NCBI GenBank assembly: GCA_016931365.1
Contig: JAFGEY010000134.1
Coordinates: 1-21,060 of the forward strand
Reading direction: 5' to 3'
DNA from: Anaerolineae bacterium
GTDB lineage: Bacteria; Chloroflexota; Anaerolineae; JAFGEY01
Length of the DNA stretch: 21,060 nucleotides
A program made the position numbers and the translations under genes. The notes below the pieces were generated by a model, which ran no database searches, was not told the DNA's origin, and worked only from the letters and a program-made list of their open reading frames with translations. Position 1 is the stretch's first letter; each line of letters begins with the position of its first letter. This document shows positions 7,138 through 14,409 of the stretch, piece by piece.

Positions 7138-7869
7138 CTAGCGGTTCTCGGGGTAATCGGTCGCACGGATAACCTGACCATCCAGCAGTTCGTACACCAG
7201 CGATGCATACTCTTCGATGACCGGGTCGTGCGTGACCATCACGATAGTCACATTTTCTTCGACCGAGATTTGTTGAAACAGGGCCATAATTTGCCGCCCG
7301 GTTGTGCTGTCCAACTCGCCGGTCGGCTCGTCGGCCATAATCACCTCCGGAGTTGTCACCAGGGCGCGGGCTACGGCTACACGCTGCTGCTGTCCACCCG
7401 ACATTTCGTAGGGTCGATGCTTGGCCCATTTGGAAAGTCCCACCACCGACAGGGCGCGCATTGTCCGGTCGCGCCGTTCGCGCCGCCCCATCCCCTTGAT
7501 TCGCAGTGGCAATTCGATATTCTCAAAAGCCGAAAAGGTCGGCAGCAACGCAAAAGACTGGAATACAAAACTGAACTCGCGGCGGCGCAGCATCGTCATT
7601 TTGTGATCGGAAAGCCGCGACATCGGCTGCTCGCGCAGATATACTTCGCCGGACGAAGGTCTGTCCAGACCGCTGATGCAGTTAATCAGCGTGGTTTTAC
7701 CCGAGCCGGAACGCCCACGAAAGGCAACAAATCCGCCTTCAGGAATGACGACGTTCAGGTCACGCAGCGCGTGTACCTCTAACCCGCGTGCTTTGTACAC
7801 ACGGGCCAAACCTTCAGTATAAATAATCGCGTGTTGTTTCAACGCGTCGAAATCGATATTGCTTTCCAC
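7138..7869 (-). CDS. ABC transporter ATP-binding protein, MacB/LolD type
   Basis: This 243-residue cytoplasmic ATPase would power a MacB/LolD-type exporter. Visible elements are Walker A GRSGSGKTT (52-60, with Arg where Pro is usual), Q-loop FVFQS (101-105), signature MSGGQQQ (156-162), Walker B VIMADEPTGELD (176-187), and the H-loop His214 in VTHDP. ADEPTGELDS is typical of the MacB/LolD/FtsE group. The start is a GTG at 7869 with GGGAGG about ten bases and AAGG about five bases upstream. It lies 61 bp after the second ATPase gene and is the last gene of the operon, ahead of the terminator. The cargo is unknown. No permease gene accompanies it in the window. Confidence 0.92.
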   Translation of the reverse strand: MESNIDFDALKQHAIIYTEGLARVYKARGLEVHALRDLNVVIPEGGFVAFRGRSGSGKTTLINCISGLDRPSSGEVYLREQPMSRLSDHKMTMLRRREFSFVFQSFALLPTFSAFENIELPLRIKGMGRRERRDRTMRALSVVGLSKWAKHRPYEMSGGQQQRVAVARALVTTPEVIMADEPTGELDSTTGRQIMALFQQISVEENVTIVMVTHDPVIEEYASLVYELLDGQVIRATDYPENR

Positions 7870-7930
7870 AGATGCCTTGACCTCCCAGAAAGGTTTGTTC
7901 CATCACCTGTCCCTTATGCCCTGGCAGGAA

Positions 7931-8992
7931 TTATCGCCTCTTGCCGCTCTTGAACCGACCACGCAGCCAACTCAACGCCCCCTTGGCCTTATGCACAGGC
8001 GGAGGCGCATCCTGTCGACCATAAAGACCGCTTACCTGGGCCTGCCAGGTATCATGATCGGCCATGCGTACAACGGATTCGCGTCCCTGCACCGGCTGAA
8101 TCAGGATACCTTCAGCCGTCATTTCGACCCGCGCCCGATCGCCGATGCTAAATTCCTCCAGATAGTCGCGCGGGATCTGCAAGCGGCCAGCAGTGTCGAC
8201 AACAACCAACTCTTCGTACGTTACTTCGTGCTCGAACTCGCCGTTTTCCTCGCCATTCTCCTCGTCCTCGAAACCCTCAAGGGGGACAACAACCTGTCGT
8301 GTGGTTTCGGTACTGGTTCGTCCATCTCGAATGGCGATGACCCGATCCACTTCGCTGGCGATGCGCGGGTCGTGGGTAACAATAATGATCGTTACGCCCA
8401 GATCGCGGTTGAGTCTGCGCAGCGTGCTCAAGATTTCCTGAGCCATCTGTGAGTCCACTTCACCCGTCGGCTCGTCAGCCAGGACCAGCCGAGGATAATT
8501 AGCCAGCGCCACGGCAATCGCCACGCGCTGCTGCTCGCCACCAGAAAGCTGCACCACATGGTGTTTTCTGCGGTGGCCCAGCCCGACCATCTCGAGCAAT
8601 TCGTTGGTCCGTCGACGCTTTTCGCGCGGGCTGATGTTGGTAATCATCATCGGCAAAGTCACGTTTTCAAAAGCGGTCATATAAGGAATCAGATTGCGCC
8701 CGGGCTGCTGCCAGACAAATCCTACCTCTTCGCGGCGATACTTGTTCAGTTGTGCATCGGTCAACTTGAGCAGATCGCGACCGTCGACATTCACTCGTCC
8801 TGCCGATGGCCGATCCAATCCGCCCAACGTGTTCATCAACGTGCTTTTGCCCGAACCTGAAGGGCCGACCAGAGCCATCAACTCACCTTCCTGAACGGCC
8901 AAATCCAGCCCCTGCAAGGCAACTACTTCCAGGTCGGCCATTTTGTAGATTTTGACCAGGTTATCACAAATGATGAATGGTTCTTCGCTCAC
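7931..8992 (-). CDS. ABC ATPase (MacB/LolD type) fused to a C-terminal AbrB/SpoVT-like domain
   Basis: This 353-residue protein has two parts. Residues 1-225 are a MacB/LolD-type ATPase: Walker A GPSGSGKST (43-51), Q-loop FVWQQ, signature LSGGEQQ (149-155), Walker B LVLADEPTGEVD (169-180), H-loop His207. An acidic linker (about 238-260, EDEENGEENGE) leads to a segment at about 262-301. There, VDTAGRLQIPRDYLEEF and then GDRARVEMTAEGILIQP match the swapped-hairpin AbrB/SpoVT pattern. A basic tail (335-353) follows. The GTG at 8992 is preferred because AGGA lies about seven bases upstream. The frame stays open to 9145 through the 87-bp repeat, but no ribosome site supports that start. Fusion to an AbrB-like domain suggests regulation, dimerization or DNA/nucleotide sensing; this is inference. 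Confidence 0.88.
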   Translation of the reverse strand: MSEEPFIICDNLVKIYKMADLEVVALQGLDLAVQEGELMALVGPSGSGKSTLMNTLGGLDRPSAGRVNVDGRDLLKLTDAQLNKYRREEVGFVWQQPGRNLIPYMTAFENVTLPMMITNISPREKRRRTNELLEMVGLGHRRKHHVVQLSGGEQQRVAIAVALANYPRLVLADEPTGEVDSQMAQEILSTLRRLNRDLGVTIIIVTHDPRIASEVDRVIAIRDGRTSTETTRQVVVPLEGFEDEENGEENGEFEHEVTYEELVVVDTAGRLQIPRDYLEEFSIGDRARVEMTAEGILIQPVQGRESVVRMADHDTWQAQVSGLYGRQDAPPPVHKAKGALSWLRGRFKSGKRR

Positions 8993-8999
8993 AATCTGT

Positions 9000-9207
9000 C
9001 CTATCCCGAACGAATCGGAACTGAATAGAGTTTGGCTGCTCGGAAAACTCTGATGCAAGAAAAGGTCAAACGCTTGCAGGATAGGCCCTATCCCAAATAA
9101 ATCGAAACTGAATAGAGCCTGGCCGCTCGGAAAACTCTGATGCAAGAAAAGGTCAAACGCTTGCAGGATAGGCCCTATCCCAAACGAGTCGAACCAGAGC
9201 CGAGCCT
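9000..9207. repeat. 87-bp tandem direct duplication with a decayed third partial copy
   Basis: Copy 1 (9000-9086) and copy 2 (9087-9173) differ at seven positions, all in the first half. The last 47 bases are identical. A third, partial copy (9174-9207) matches about 25 of 34 bases and runs into the stop codon of the fusion-protein gene. At each junction GGATAGG-C-CCTATCC forms a short inverted repeat. The period is 29 codons, so the minus-strand frame stays open across it. It fills the whole spacer between the fusion-protein gene and the second ATPase. Confidence 0.93.
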
Positions 9208-10588
9208 ACAACCCCTCGATCACCTGACCTTCCTCAAGCCCATCCAGAATCTCGATGGCATCTTCACTTTGAATGCCCAACTTGACATCAACCTTGCGCA
9301 GACGTCCATCGTCACCGCGCACCATCACAAAGTTGCGGCCTTCAAAGGTACGGACCGCCGCCGGAGGAAGCCAAAGCGCATCCAGGCTTTGCTCAACCAT
9401 CACCATGACTTTGACCATATCACCCACCCGGACGTCCGACGGGGCATCTTCTGGGTTGGCAAACACGATGTGCGTGCGCTGATCCATATCTTCAATCTGC
9501 ACCGAACCGCCGCCGGTGCCATAAGGATATGGCATCACCTGGATAATGCATGTGAACACCTCGCCGGGAAAACGGCTGATCGTGACCTGGCACTCCATAC
9601 CCTCTTCCAGCAAATTCATCTGGTTGGTGGGCAAGTTGGCGGTGATGTCCCACGAGTTCGGATCGGCGATCACAGCGACCGATTTGCGCGCTTCGACCGC
9701 TTTGCCGGGAATCGCAGCTACAGCGGTGATCTCGCCGTCAAAGGGGGCGATCAACTGCGCGTTTTCGACCTGACGTTGGATGCGTTCGACCTTGATCTGA
9801 GCGCCTTCGACAGCCTGCAAAAGCGACGGACTCACGCCCTCCTCAAGCCACGTGAGTTCCTGCTCGGCGCGCTCGATCTCTTTTTCTTGCAACTGAATAT
9901 CGATCTGGTAGGTCGCCAAAGACTGACTATCTTTGAGCAGCGCATACTGATAATTGCCCTGGGCCAACTCATAGTTGCGTTCGGCCTTGGCGATATTCTT
10001 GAGCATCGCATCACGCACTTTTTGCGGCTCCCACGGACGATCCAGGGCCTCCTTGTAAACGATCTTGGTCTCTTCCAGGTACTCTTTGGCGTCTTGCACC
10101 GCATATTTCATCGAAAGCAAATTGCTGGATGGCGGTGAGAGCTTGGCACGTTCCAGGCGCAGCTTGGCAAGCTCGAGGCTCATCTGGGCATTGAACACCT
10201 GACGCTCGTGCGACTGAACGGCACTGTTGTAGGCGTTCAGCGCATTTTGATAGTCCAGTTCGACCAGCGCCAACTGGTTGCGCAGATCTTCAACCTCGAG
10301 CTCGGCAAGAATGGTGCCCTCTTCAACCCAATCATCTTTTTCTATATAGACGATGCTTATAAAGCCGCCTGATTTAAAGAACAAATCCTCTTCCTGTAAG
10401 GGCGACACACGTGCGGTGAACTGCACCTTTTCTTCAACAGTGCCGCGCTGCACAACATAGGTAGGCTTTTCCGGCACCACCGACGTGGGAATCGGCGTTG
10501 GTGTGGCCGCTTGCTGCGCCTGTGGGGTGCAACCGATGACCAACGCTACTACAAACATAACTGTAATCAGTAGACGATACTTGACCAA
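9206..10588 (-). CDS. HlyD/MacA-family periplasmic adaptor lipoprotein (membrane fusion protein)
   Basis: This 460-residue adaptor links an inner-membrane exporter to the cell surface. Residues 1-20 are a lipoprotein signal ending in LVIGC, so Cys20 should be lipidated. A Pro/Thr-rich linker follows (about 28-40). The lipoyl half-motif GFISIVYIEKDDWVEEGTILAELE comes next, then a long alpha-helical hairpin with coiled-coil character (about 100-265). The second lipoyl half-motif is QLIAPFDGEITAVAAIPGKAVEA. Beta-barrel and membrane-proximal domains include ALWLPPAAVRTFEGRNFVMV. The order matches MacA/HlyD. The start is a TTG at 10588 with AAGGAG seven bases upstream; the next Met would cut the signal peptide. 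It is the first gene of the operon with the two ATPases and shares its promoter region with the divergent dehydrogenase operon. Confidence 0.9.
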   Translation of the reverse strand: MVKYRLLITVMFVVALVIGCTPQAQQAATPTPIPTSVVPEKPTYVVQRGTVEEKVQFTARVSPLQEEDLFFKSGGFISIVYIEKDDWVEEGTILAELEVEDLRNQLALVELDYQNALNAYNSAVQSHERQVFNAQMSLELAKLRLERAKLSPPSSNLLSMKYAVQDAKEYLEETKIVYKEALDRPWEPQKVRDAMLKNIAKAERNYELAQGNYQYALLKDSQSLATYQIDIQLQEKEIERAEQELTWLEEGVSPSLLQAVEGAQIKVERIQRQVENAQLIAPFDGEITAVAAIPGKAVEARKSVAVIADPNSWDITANLPTNQMNLLEEGMECQVTISRFPGEVFTCIIQVMPYPYGTGGGSVQIEDMDQRTHIVFANPEDAPSDVRVGDMVKVMVMVEQSLDALWLPPAAVRTFEGRNFVMVRGDDGRLRKVDVKLGIQSEDAIEILDGLEEGQVIEGL

Positions 10589-10699
10589 TTTTCTTCTCCT
10601 TGCCTCAAGCTAAGAGCACATCATAAACGCTCTGCCCTTGATTGACACGTCGCACTGAATGCACATGTATCCCTGACTGGGCCATCGCACCAGGCGGTT

Positions 10700-10728
10700 A
10701 TTTTACATCAAGATGGCGTTTCATGCAA
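10700..10728 (-). promoter_or_regulatory. Putative sigma-70 promoter of the ABC operon
   Basis: On the minus strand, TTGCAT (10723-10728) and TAAAAT (10700-10705) are separated by 17 bp. RNA would start near 10693, leaving a leader of about 105 bases before the TTG at 10588. No other pair in the 226-bp divergent spacer is as good in this direction. Confidence 0.5.
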
Positions 10729-10762
10729 ACAGACAAATTTGGCGCCCGGCTTTAGCATAGAC

Positions 10763-10791
10763 TTGAGCTAATTTCACAATGATCGTATAAT
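10763..10791 (+). promoter_or_regulatory. Sigma-70 promoter of the dehydrogenase-thiolase operon
   Basis: TTGAGC (10763-10768) and a perfect TATAAT (10786-10791) have a 17-bp spacer. RNA would begin near 10798, only about 17 bases before the ATG at 10815, just enough for the GGAGG ribosome site. This makes a regulatory leader unlikely. Confidence 0.75.
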
Positions 10792-10814
10792 GAGGTCAGA
10801 GAGGAGGTTACACC

Positions 10815-11576
10815 ATGCGCTTAAAGGATCGAGTTGCGCTGATCACTGGCGCGGCAGCCGGGATCGGCAAAGCAACAGCCGAACTGTTCCACCGGGAGGG
10901 CGCACAGGTCGTGATCTGCGACGTCAACGAGCAAGCCGGACAAACTCTGGCCGAAACACTGGGTAATGCCGCTTTCTACAAGGTCAACGTCGCCGATCGC
11001 CAGGAGGTGCAAGCCTGGATCGACGACGTGATCGCCCGCCATGCACGCGTCGATGTGCTGATCAACAACGCCGGCATCACCCGTGACGCTCTTTTCGTAC
11101 GGGTCAAAGACGGCGAGCTGGTCAAACAGATGCCGGAAGAGGACTTTGATCTGGTAGTGTCGATCAATCTGAAAGGCGTGTTCAACTGCACGCAAGCCGT
11201 CGCCCCCTATATGATCAAACAGAGCAGCGGATCGATTGTCAGCGTTTCCTCGGTGGTCGGGTTGTATGGCAATTTTGGACAGACCAACTATGCGGCGACC
11301 AAAGCCGGCGTGATCGGTATGACCAAAGTTTGGGCGCGCGAGCTGGGCCGGTACGGCGTGCGTGTCAATGCCGTCGCACCAGGATTTACTCTCACCGAGA
11401 TGGTGCAGAAAATGCCCGAACAGATCCTCGATCGAATGAAAGCCCAAACACCGCTGGGGCGACTGGCCCAACCCATCGAGATTGCCAACGTTTTTCTTTG
11501 GCTCGCCTCCGATGAATCGTCCTTTGTCCATGGAGCAACGATCAGCGTCGATGGCGGCATGATCTTGGGCACATAA
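10815..11576 (+). CDS. FabG-like short-chain dehydrogenase (probable 3-hydroxyacyl dehydrogenase/3-oxoacyl reductase)
   Basis: This 253-residue classical SDR shows TGAAAGIG (11-18), NNAG (84-87), Asn118, Ser146, Tyr159 and Lys163 (YAATK), and the C-terminal DGG typical of FabG-like tetramers. Asp36 at the end of beta-2 (VVICDVNE) favours NAD(H) over NADP(H), which is an inference. Together with the following thiolase, this suggests 3-hydroxyacyl-CoA/3-oxoacyl-CoA interconversion rather than fatty-acid synthesis. Relative to E. coli FabG there is a short insert near 93-108 before the PEEDFD helix. The start is supported by GGAGG eight bases upstream. It is the first gene of the operon, 17 bp before the thiolase. 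Confidence 0.9.
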   Translation: MRLKDRVALITGAAAGIGKATAELFHREGAQVVICDVNEQAGQTLAETLGNAAFYKVNVADRQEVQAWIDDVIARHARVDVLINNAGITRDALFVRVKDGELVKQMPEEDFDLVVSINLKGVFNCTQAVAPYMIKQSSGSIVSVSSVVGLYGNFGQTNYAATKAGVIGMTKVWARELGRYGVRVNAVAPGFTLTEMVQKMPEQILDRMKAQTPLGRLAQPIEIANVFLWLASDESSFVHGATISVDGGMILGT

Positions 11577-11593
11577 ACGCAAAGGACAACCCT

Positions 11594-12856
11594 ATGAAAC
11601 AACGCACATTGGGACGCGGCGTAGCCGTGGTCGGTGCAGGGATGAGCAAATTTGGCGCGTTCCCCGGATTGAACAGCCGAGATCTGTTTGTCGACGCCTT
11701 TCGCGACATGCTTGCCACAGTAGATAAAGGGTGCGATCCCACCGACATTGAGGCCTTGTATGTCGGCAATTACAGCAGCGATCTTTTTGAAGGCCAGGGA
11801 CACATCGCCCCCCTCCTCGCCGACTGGATCGGGTTGGCGCCTCGCCCGGCAACACGGATCGAAGATGCGTGCGCCAGCGGCGGTGTAGCGCTGCGCCAGG
11901 GGATCATTGCCATCGCTTCCGGCCTGTACGACATCGTACTCGTCGGCGGCGTGGAAAAGATGACCGACCTGCCTACCGCCCGCGTCACCGACGCACTGAT
12001 TACCGCCGCCGATGTGCTCTACGAAGCACCTGCCGGATTTACCTTTCCCGGCCTCTACGCAGCAATGGCTACCGCCTATATGGCCCGCTACGGGGCCTCA
12101 CCGGAAACCCTGATGCAGGTCGGGATCAAGAACCACGAGAACGGCGCGTTAAACCCCAAGGCCCAATTCGGCCAGCGCATTGCCGAGATGATGCAAGCAC
12201 GCCGGGCCGCGACGATCAAAAAAGGGTATTCTGCCCCCACCTGGGCTAACGAGATGGATTTTCTACACGACTCCCGCGCCAACCCTATCATCGCCTGGCC
12301 GCTGCGGCTCTACGATTGTTCCCCTATCTCTGATGGCGCGGCGGCACTGCTGCTGGTGAGCGAAACGTTGGCCCGCCAGTTCACCGATACGCCGCTGTAC
12401 GTGATCGGCACCGGACAGGCCAGCGATGGGGCCACTCACAGCCGCGACACCCTGACCGGCATCCCTGCCGCGCGCAGGGCCGCACAAATCGCCTACCAGA
12501 TGGCCGATGTCACTCCGGCCGAAATTCAGGTCGCCGAAGTGCATGACTGCTTTACCATTGCCGAAATTATAGCCAGCGAAGACCTGGGTTTTTTCGTCGC
12601 CGGAGATGGTTGGAAAGCGGCCGAACAGGGGCTGACGGCGAAGGATGGTCCGAGGCCGATCAACACCTCCGGCGGCCTCAAATCCAAAGGGCATCCCGTC
12701 GGCGCGTCGGGTGTGGGACAGATTGTGGAAATCTGGAAGCAACTGCGCGGCGAGGCGGGAACGCGGCAGCTTGCGGGCGATCTCCGGCTGGGGTTAGCTC
12801 ACAATGTCGGCGGCACGGGACAAACCTGCGTCGTCCATATCCTGGAACGGAGGTAG
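11594..12856 (+). CDS. SCP2-type thiolase / acetyl-CoA acetyltransferase-like protein
   Basis: This 420-residue thiolase-superfamily enzyme would either condense two acyl-CoAs or cleave 3-ketoacyl-CoA. The nucleophile is Cys93 in EDACASGG. His317 is in AEVHDCF and His367 in KGHPVGASG, followed by GLAHNVGGTG. This is the arrangement of sterol-carrier-protein/archaeal-type thiolases, not of the FadA type. These enzymes commonly need a DUF35 zinc-ribbon partner, and such a gene follows three bases after the stop. The preceding dehydrogenase could supply or use the 3-keto substrate. Substrate chain length cannot be told. AAAGGA lies upstream of the ATG. Length is normal and no key residue is missing. 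Confidence 0.9.
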   Translation: MKQRTLGRGVAVVGAGMSKFGAFPGLNSRDLFVDAFRDMLATVDKGCDPTDIEALYVGNYSSDLFEGQGHIAPLLADWIGLAPRPATRIEDACASGGVALRQGIIAIASGLYDIVLVGGVEKMTDLPTARVTDALITAADVLYEAPAGFTFPGLYAAMATAYMARYGASPETLMQVGIKNHENGALNPKAQFGQRIAEMMQARRAATIKKGYSAPTWANEMDFLHDSRANPIIAWPLRLYDCSPISDGAAALLLVSETLARQFTDTPLYVIGTGQASDGATHSRDTLTGIPAARRAAQIAYQMADVTPAEIQVAEVHDCFTIAEIIASEDLGFFVAGDGWKAAEQGLTAKDGPRPINTSGGLKSKGHPVGASGVGQIVEIWKQLRGEAGTRQLAGDLRLGLAHNVGGTGQTCVVHILERR

Positions 12857-12859
12857 ACA

Positions 12860-13291
12860 ATGGACGAGCGTCCCTTGATCGGCGCAGGCTTTCAGGCTTT
12901 TCTCGATCAACACAAACTGATGGGCGCACAGTGTACCATCTGCGGCACAGTATACATGCCGCCGCGCCCGCTTTGCCCGCGCTGCCAGGAGATACAAGCA
13001 GCGTCTATTCAATGGATCGAACTGTCAGGCTGGGGCCACCTGTGCGCCTACACAGTGATCCACATTGCCCCTACGGCAATGATCAAAGCAGGCTACGACC
13101 GCGACCATCCTTACTGTTCCGGCGTGGTGCAACTTGACGAAGGGCCAAGCATCAGCGCGCAAATCATGGGCGTAGATGTGCTGCACCCCGCAAGCATTGC
13201 CGTCGGCACGCGCGTGCGGGTTTCCTTCATCGAGCGTGGCGCGGGCGATGCGCGCAAGACCTGCTTTGCCTTTGAGCCAGCGGGTCAGTAG
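12860..13291 (+). CDS. DUF35 zinc-ribbon/OB-fold protein, thiolase partner
   Basis: This 143-residue protein has a four-cysteine rubredoxin-like zinc ribbon (Cys25, Cys28, Cys39, Cys42 in CTICG and CPRCQ). An OB-fold beta-barrel follows (about 50-140). Family members bind SCP2-type thiolases; in archaeal complexes they bridge thiolase and HMG-CoA synthase and help CoA binding. The gene starts three bases after the thiolase stop, and its GGAGG ribosome site overlaps the thiolase's last codons. Tight coupling with equal dosage is therefore expected. No HMG-CoA synthase is present in the window. Confidence 0.88.
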   Translation: MDERPLIGAGFQAFLDQHKLMGAQCTICGTVYMPPRPLCPRCQEIQAASIQWIELSGWGHLCAYTVIHIAPTAMIKAGYDRDHPYCSGVVQLDEGPSISAQIMGVDVLHPASIAVGTRVRVSFIERGAGDARKTCFAFEPAGQ

Positions 13292-13330
13292 GCCTTTTCA
13301 CACCTGAGATCAGCGGAATGGCGGTGAACG

Positions 13331-14296
13331 ATGACGGACAAATTGCTGGCCCGCATCCTCAACCAAGCGCAAATCCCCGACCTGCTGGACGCGCTGGTCG
13401 AGCGGCTCACCCCGACCGACCTGCAATCACTGCTGCTTGAAGTCTATAGACGACGCACGGCCGGAGTCACCCCGGCCCACCTGCTGCGACAGTACGAGCA
13501 AAACCGCTTTGTGCGCCCGGCGCAGATCGATCCACGGCAGCAGCTTGCCTTCGATCGACTCGCTTATTCGCTGCTCCCCGCCGGCTTTCAAACCATCGAA
13601 CTCTCGCCGGTCTGTCCGCTGGGCACAAACTCGGCGGTCGCTACCGTCGATCAAAACAAGATTGTCACTACCATCCGCAACACCGAAGTCTGCGCCGACT
13701 CGACCAACGTGCTGGCCCTCGAATGCGCGCTGCGCCGCCGCGAACTGGGCCGAAGCCAAGAACGCCGCAATGATCCGGTCAAGCTGTGCGCCAGCCAGCG
13801 TGTGATTCGCGCCCAGGTCTTTGACGGGCCGGCTTCGTTTGCCCATTTTCGTCTTTTGAGCCTCTGCACCGCCGGGCGCGATCGCGGGTCGTACCGGTTC
13901 GAGGCCGACGCGCTCAAGGAACAAATCGGCTTTTACCTCGACCTGATCCAAGTCTGCCAGCAAAAAGGGTTCGCCATTGGACAGGTACGCGGCATCGTCA
14001 CCGCATTCGACGAGATACGCGTTGAAGCGTTGAGCAGCGAGGTGATCACCCCATTGGCGGCTCAATATGAGGGCGTCGCAATCACACTTGACGCCGATGA
14101 TACAAACAAACAAGGTTATTATTGCAGCGCACGGTTTCAAATTCGAATCAGTGATATGGATGGGAACGACTATTTGATCGTCGATGGCGGCTTTACGGAT
14201 TGGACGCAGCAATTGTTGAGCAACCACAAAGAACGCCTGTTGATCAGCGGCATGGGCAGCGAGCGATTTTTGTTTTGCTTTGGACGCCCGCGTTGA
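13331..14296 (+). CDS. Unrecognised protein with class II aminoacyl-tRNA-synthetase-like motifs
   Basis: I do not recognise this 321-residue protein by name. Three stretches resemble the class II synthetase core. LSPVCPLGTNSAVA (91-104) leads into TIRNTEVCADSTN. RAQVFDGPASFAHFRLLSL plus AGRDRGSYRFE (160-191) looks like motif 2, with an Arg and a GRD turn. SGMGSERFL (306-314) looks like motif 3, whose Arg contacts ATP. The N-terminal 60 residues are helical, with no anticodon-binding domain evident. It could be a synthetase paralogue that adenylates or transfers an amino acid to something other than tRNA, or a degenerate regulator of the HisZ kind. This is inference. The ATG at 13331 has GGCGGTGA upstream and follows the DUF35 gene by 39 bp, likely in the same transcript. 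Confidence 0.7.
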   Translation: MTDKLLARILNQAQIPDLLDALVERLTPTDLQSLLLEVYRRRTAGVTPAHLLRQYEQNRFVRPAQIDPRQQLAFDRLAYSLLPAGFQTIELSPVCPLGTNSAVATVDQNKIVTTIRNTEVCADSTNVLALECALRRRELGRSQERRNDPVKLCASQRVIRAQVFDGPASFAHFRLLSLCTAGRDRGSYRFEADALKEQIGFYLDLIQVCQQKGFAIGQVRGIVTAFDEIRVEALSSEVITPLAAQYEGVAITLDADDTNKQGYYCSARFQIRISDMDGNDYLIVDGGFTDWTQQLLSNHKERLLISGMGSERFLFCFGRPR

Positions 14297-14325
14297 CAAG
14301 CCATGATGCGCCCAACCCTCAAGCA

Positions 14326-14381
14326 GTAGGGCAGGTTTCCATACCTGCCGGACGAATGGCGGCTATGGAAAGCCGCCCTAC
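14326..14381. repeat. REP-like double hairpin with complementary loops
   Basis: This imperfect 56-nt inverted repeat is bounded by GTAGGGC and GCCCTAC. It contains two smaller perfect hairpins: GCAGGT/ACCTGC (14331-14348, loop TTCCAT) and GGCGGCT/AGCCGCC (14358-14377, loop ATGGAA). The two loops are reverse complements, so the RNA could form one long stem or two kissing hairpins. It lies between the synthetase-like gene and the protease gene and has no T-run, so it is not a standard terminator. Confidence 0.82.
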
Positions 14382-14409
14382 ATAGTCGTAAGCGGAGAGT
14401 AAACAGACG

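Noticed and set aside
8993..9145. N-terminal extension of the second ATPase through the tandem repeat
   Set aside because: The frame is open, but the first codon would be TTG with no ribosome site, while the GTG at 8992 has AGGA at good spacing and gives the normal ATPase N-terminus.
9000..9207. CRISPR-like array
   Set aside because: The copies are adjacent with no spacers, the unit is 87 bp, and no cas gene is present.
9140..10138. Plus-strand open frame of 332 codons antisense to the adaptor gene
   Set aside because: The minus strand encodes a complete HlyD/MacA adaptor with lipobox and lipoyl motifs; the antisense peptide has no recognisable feature.
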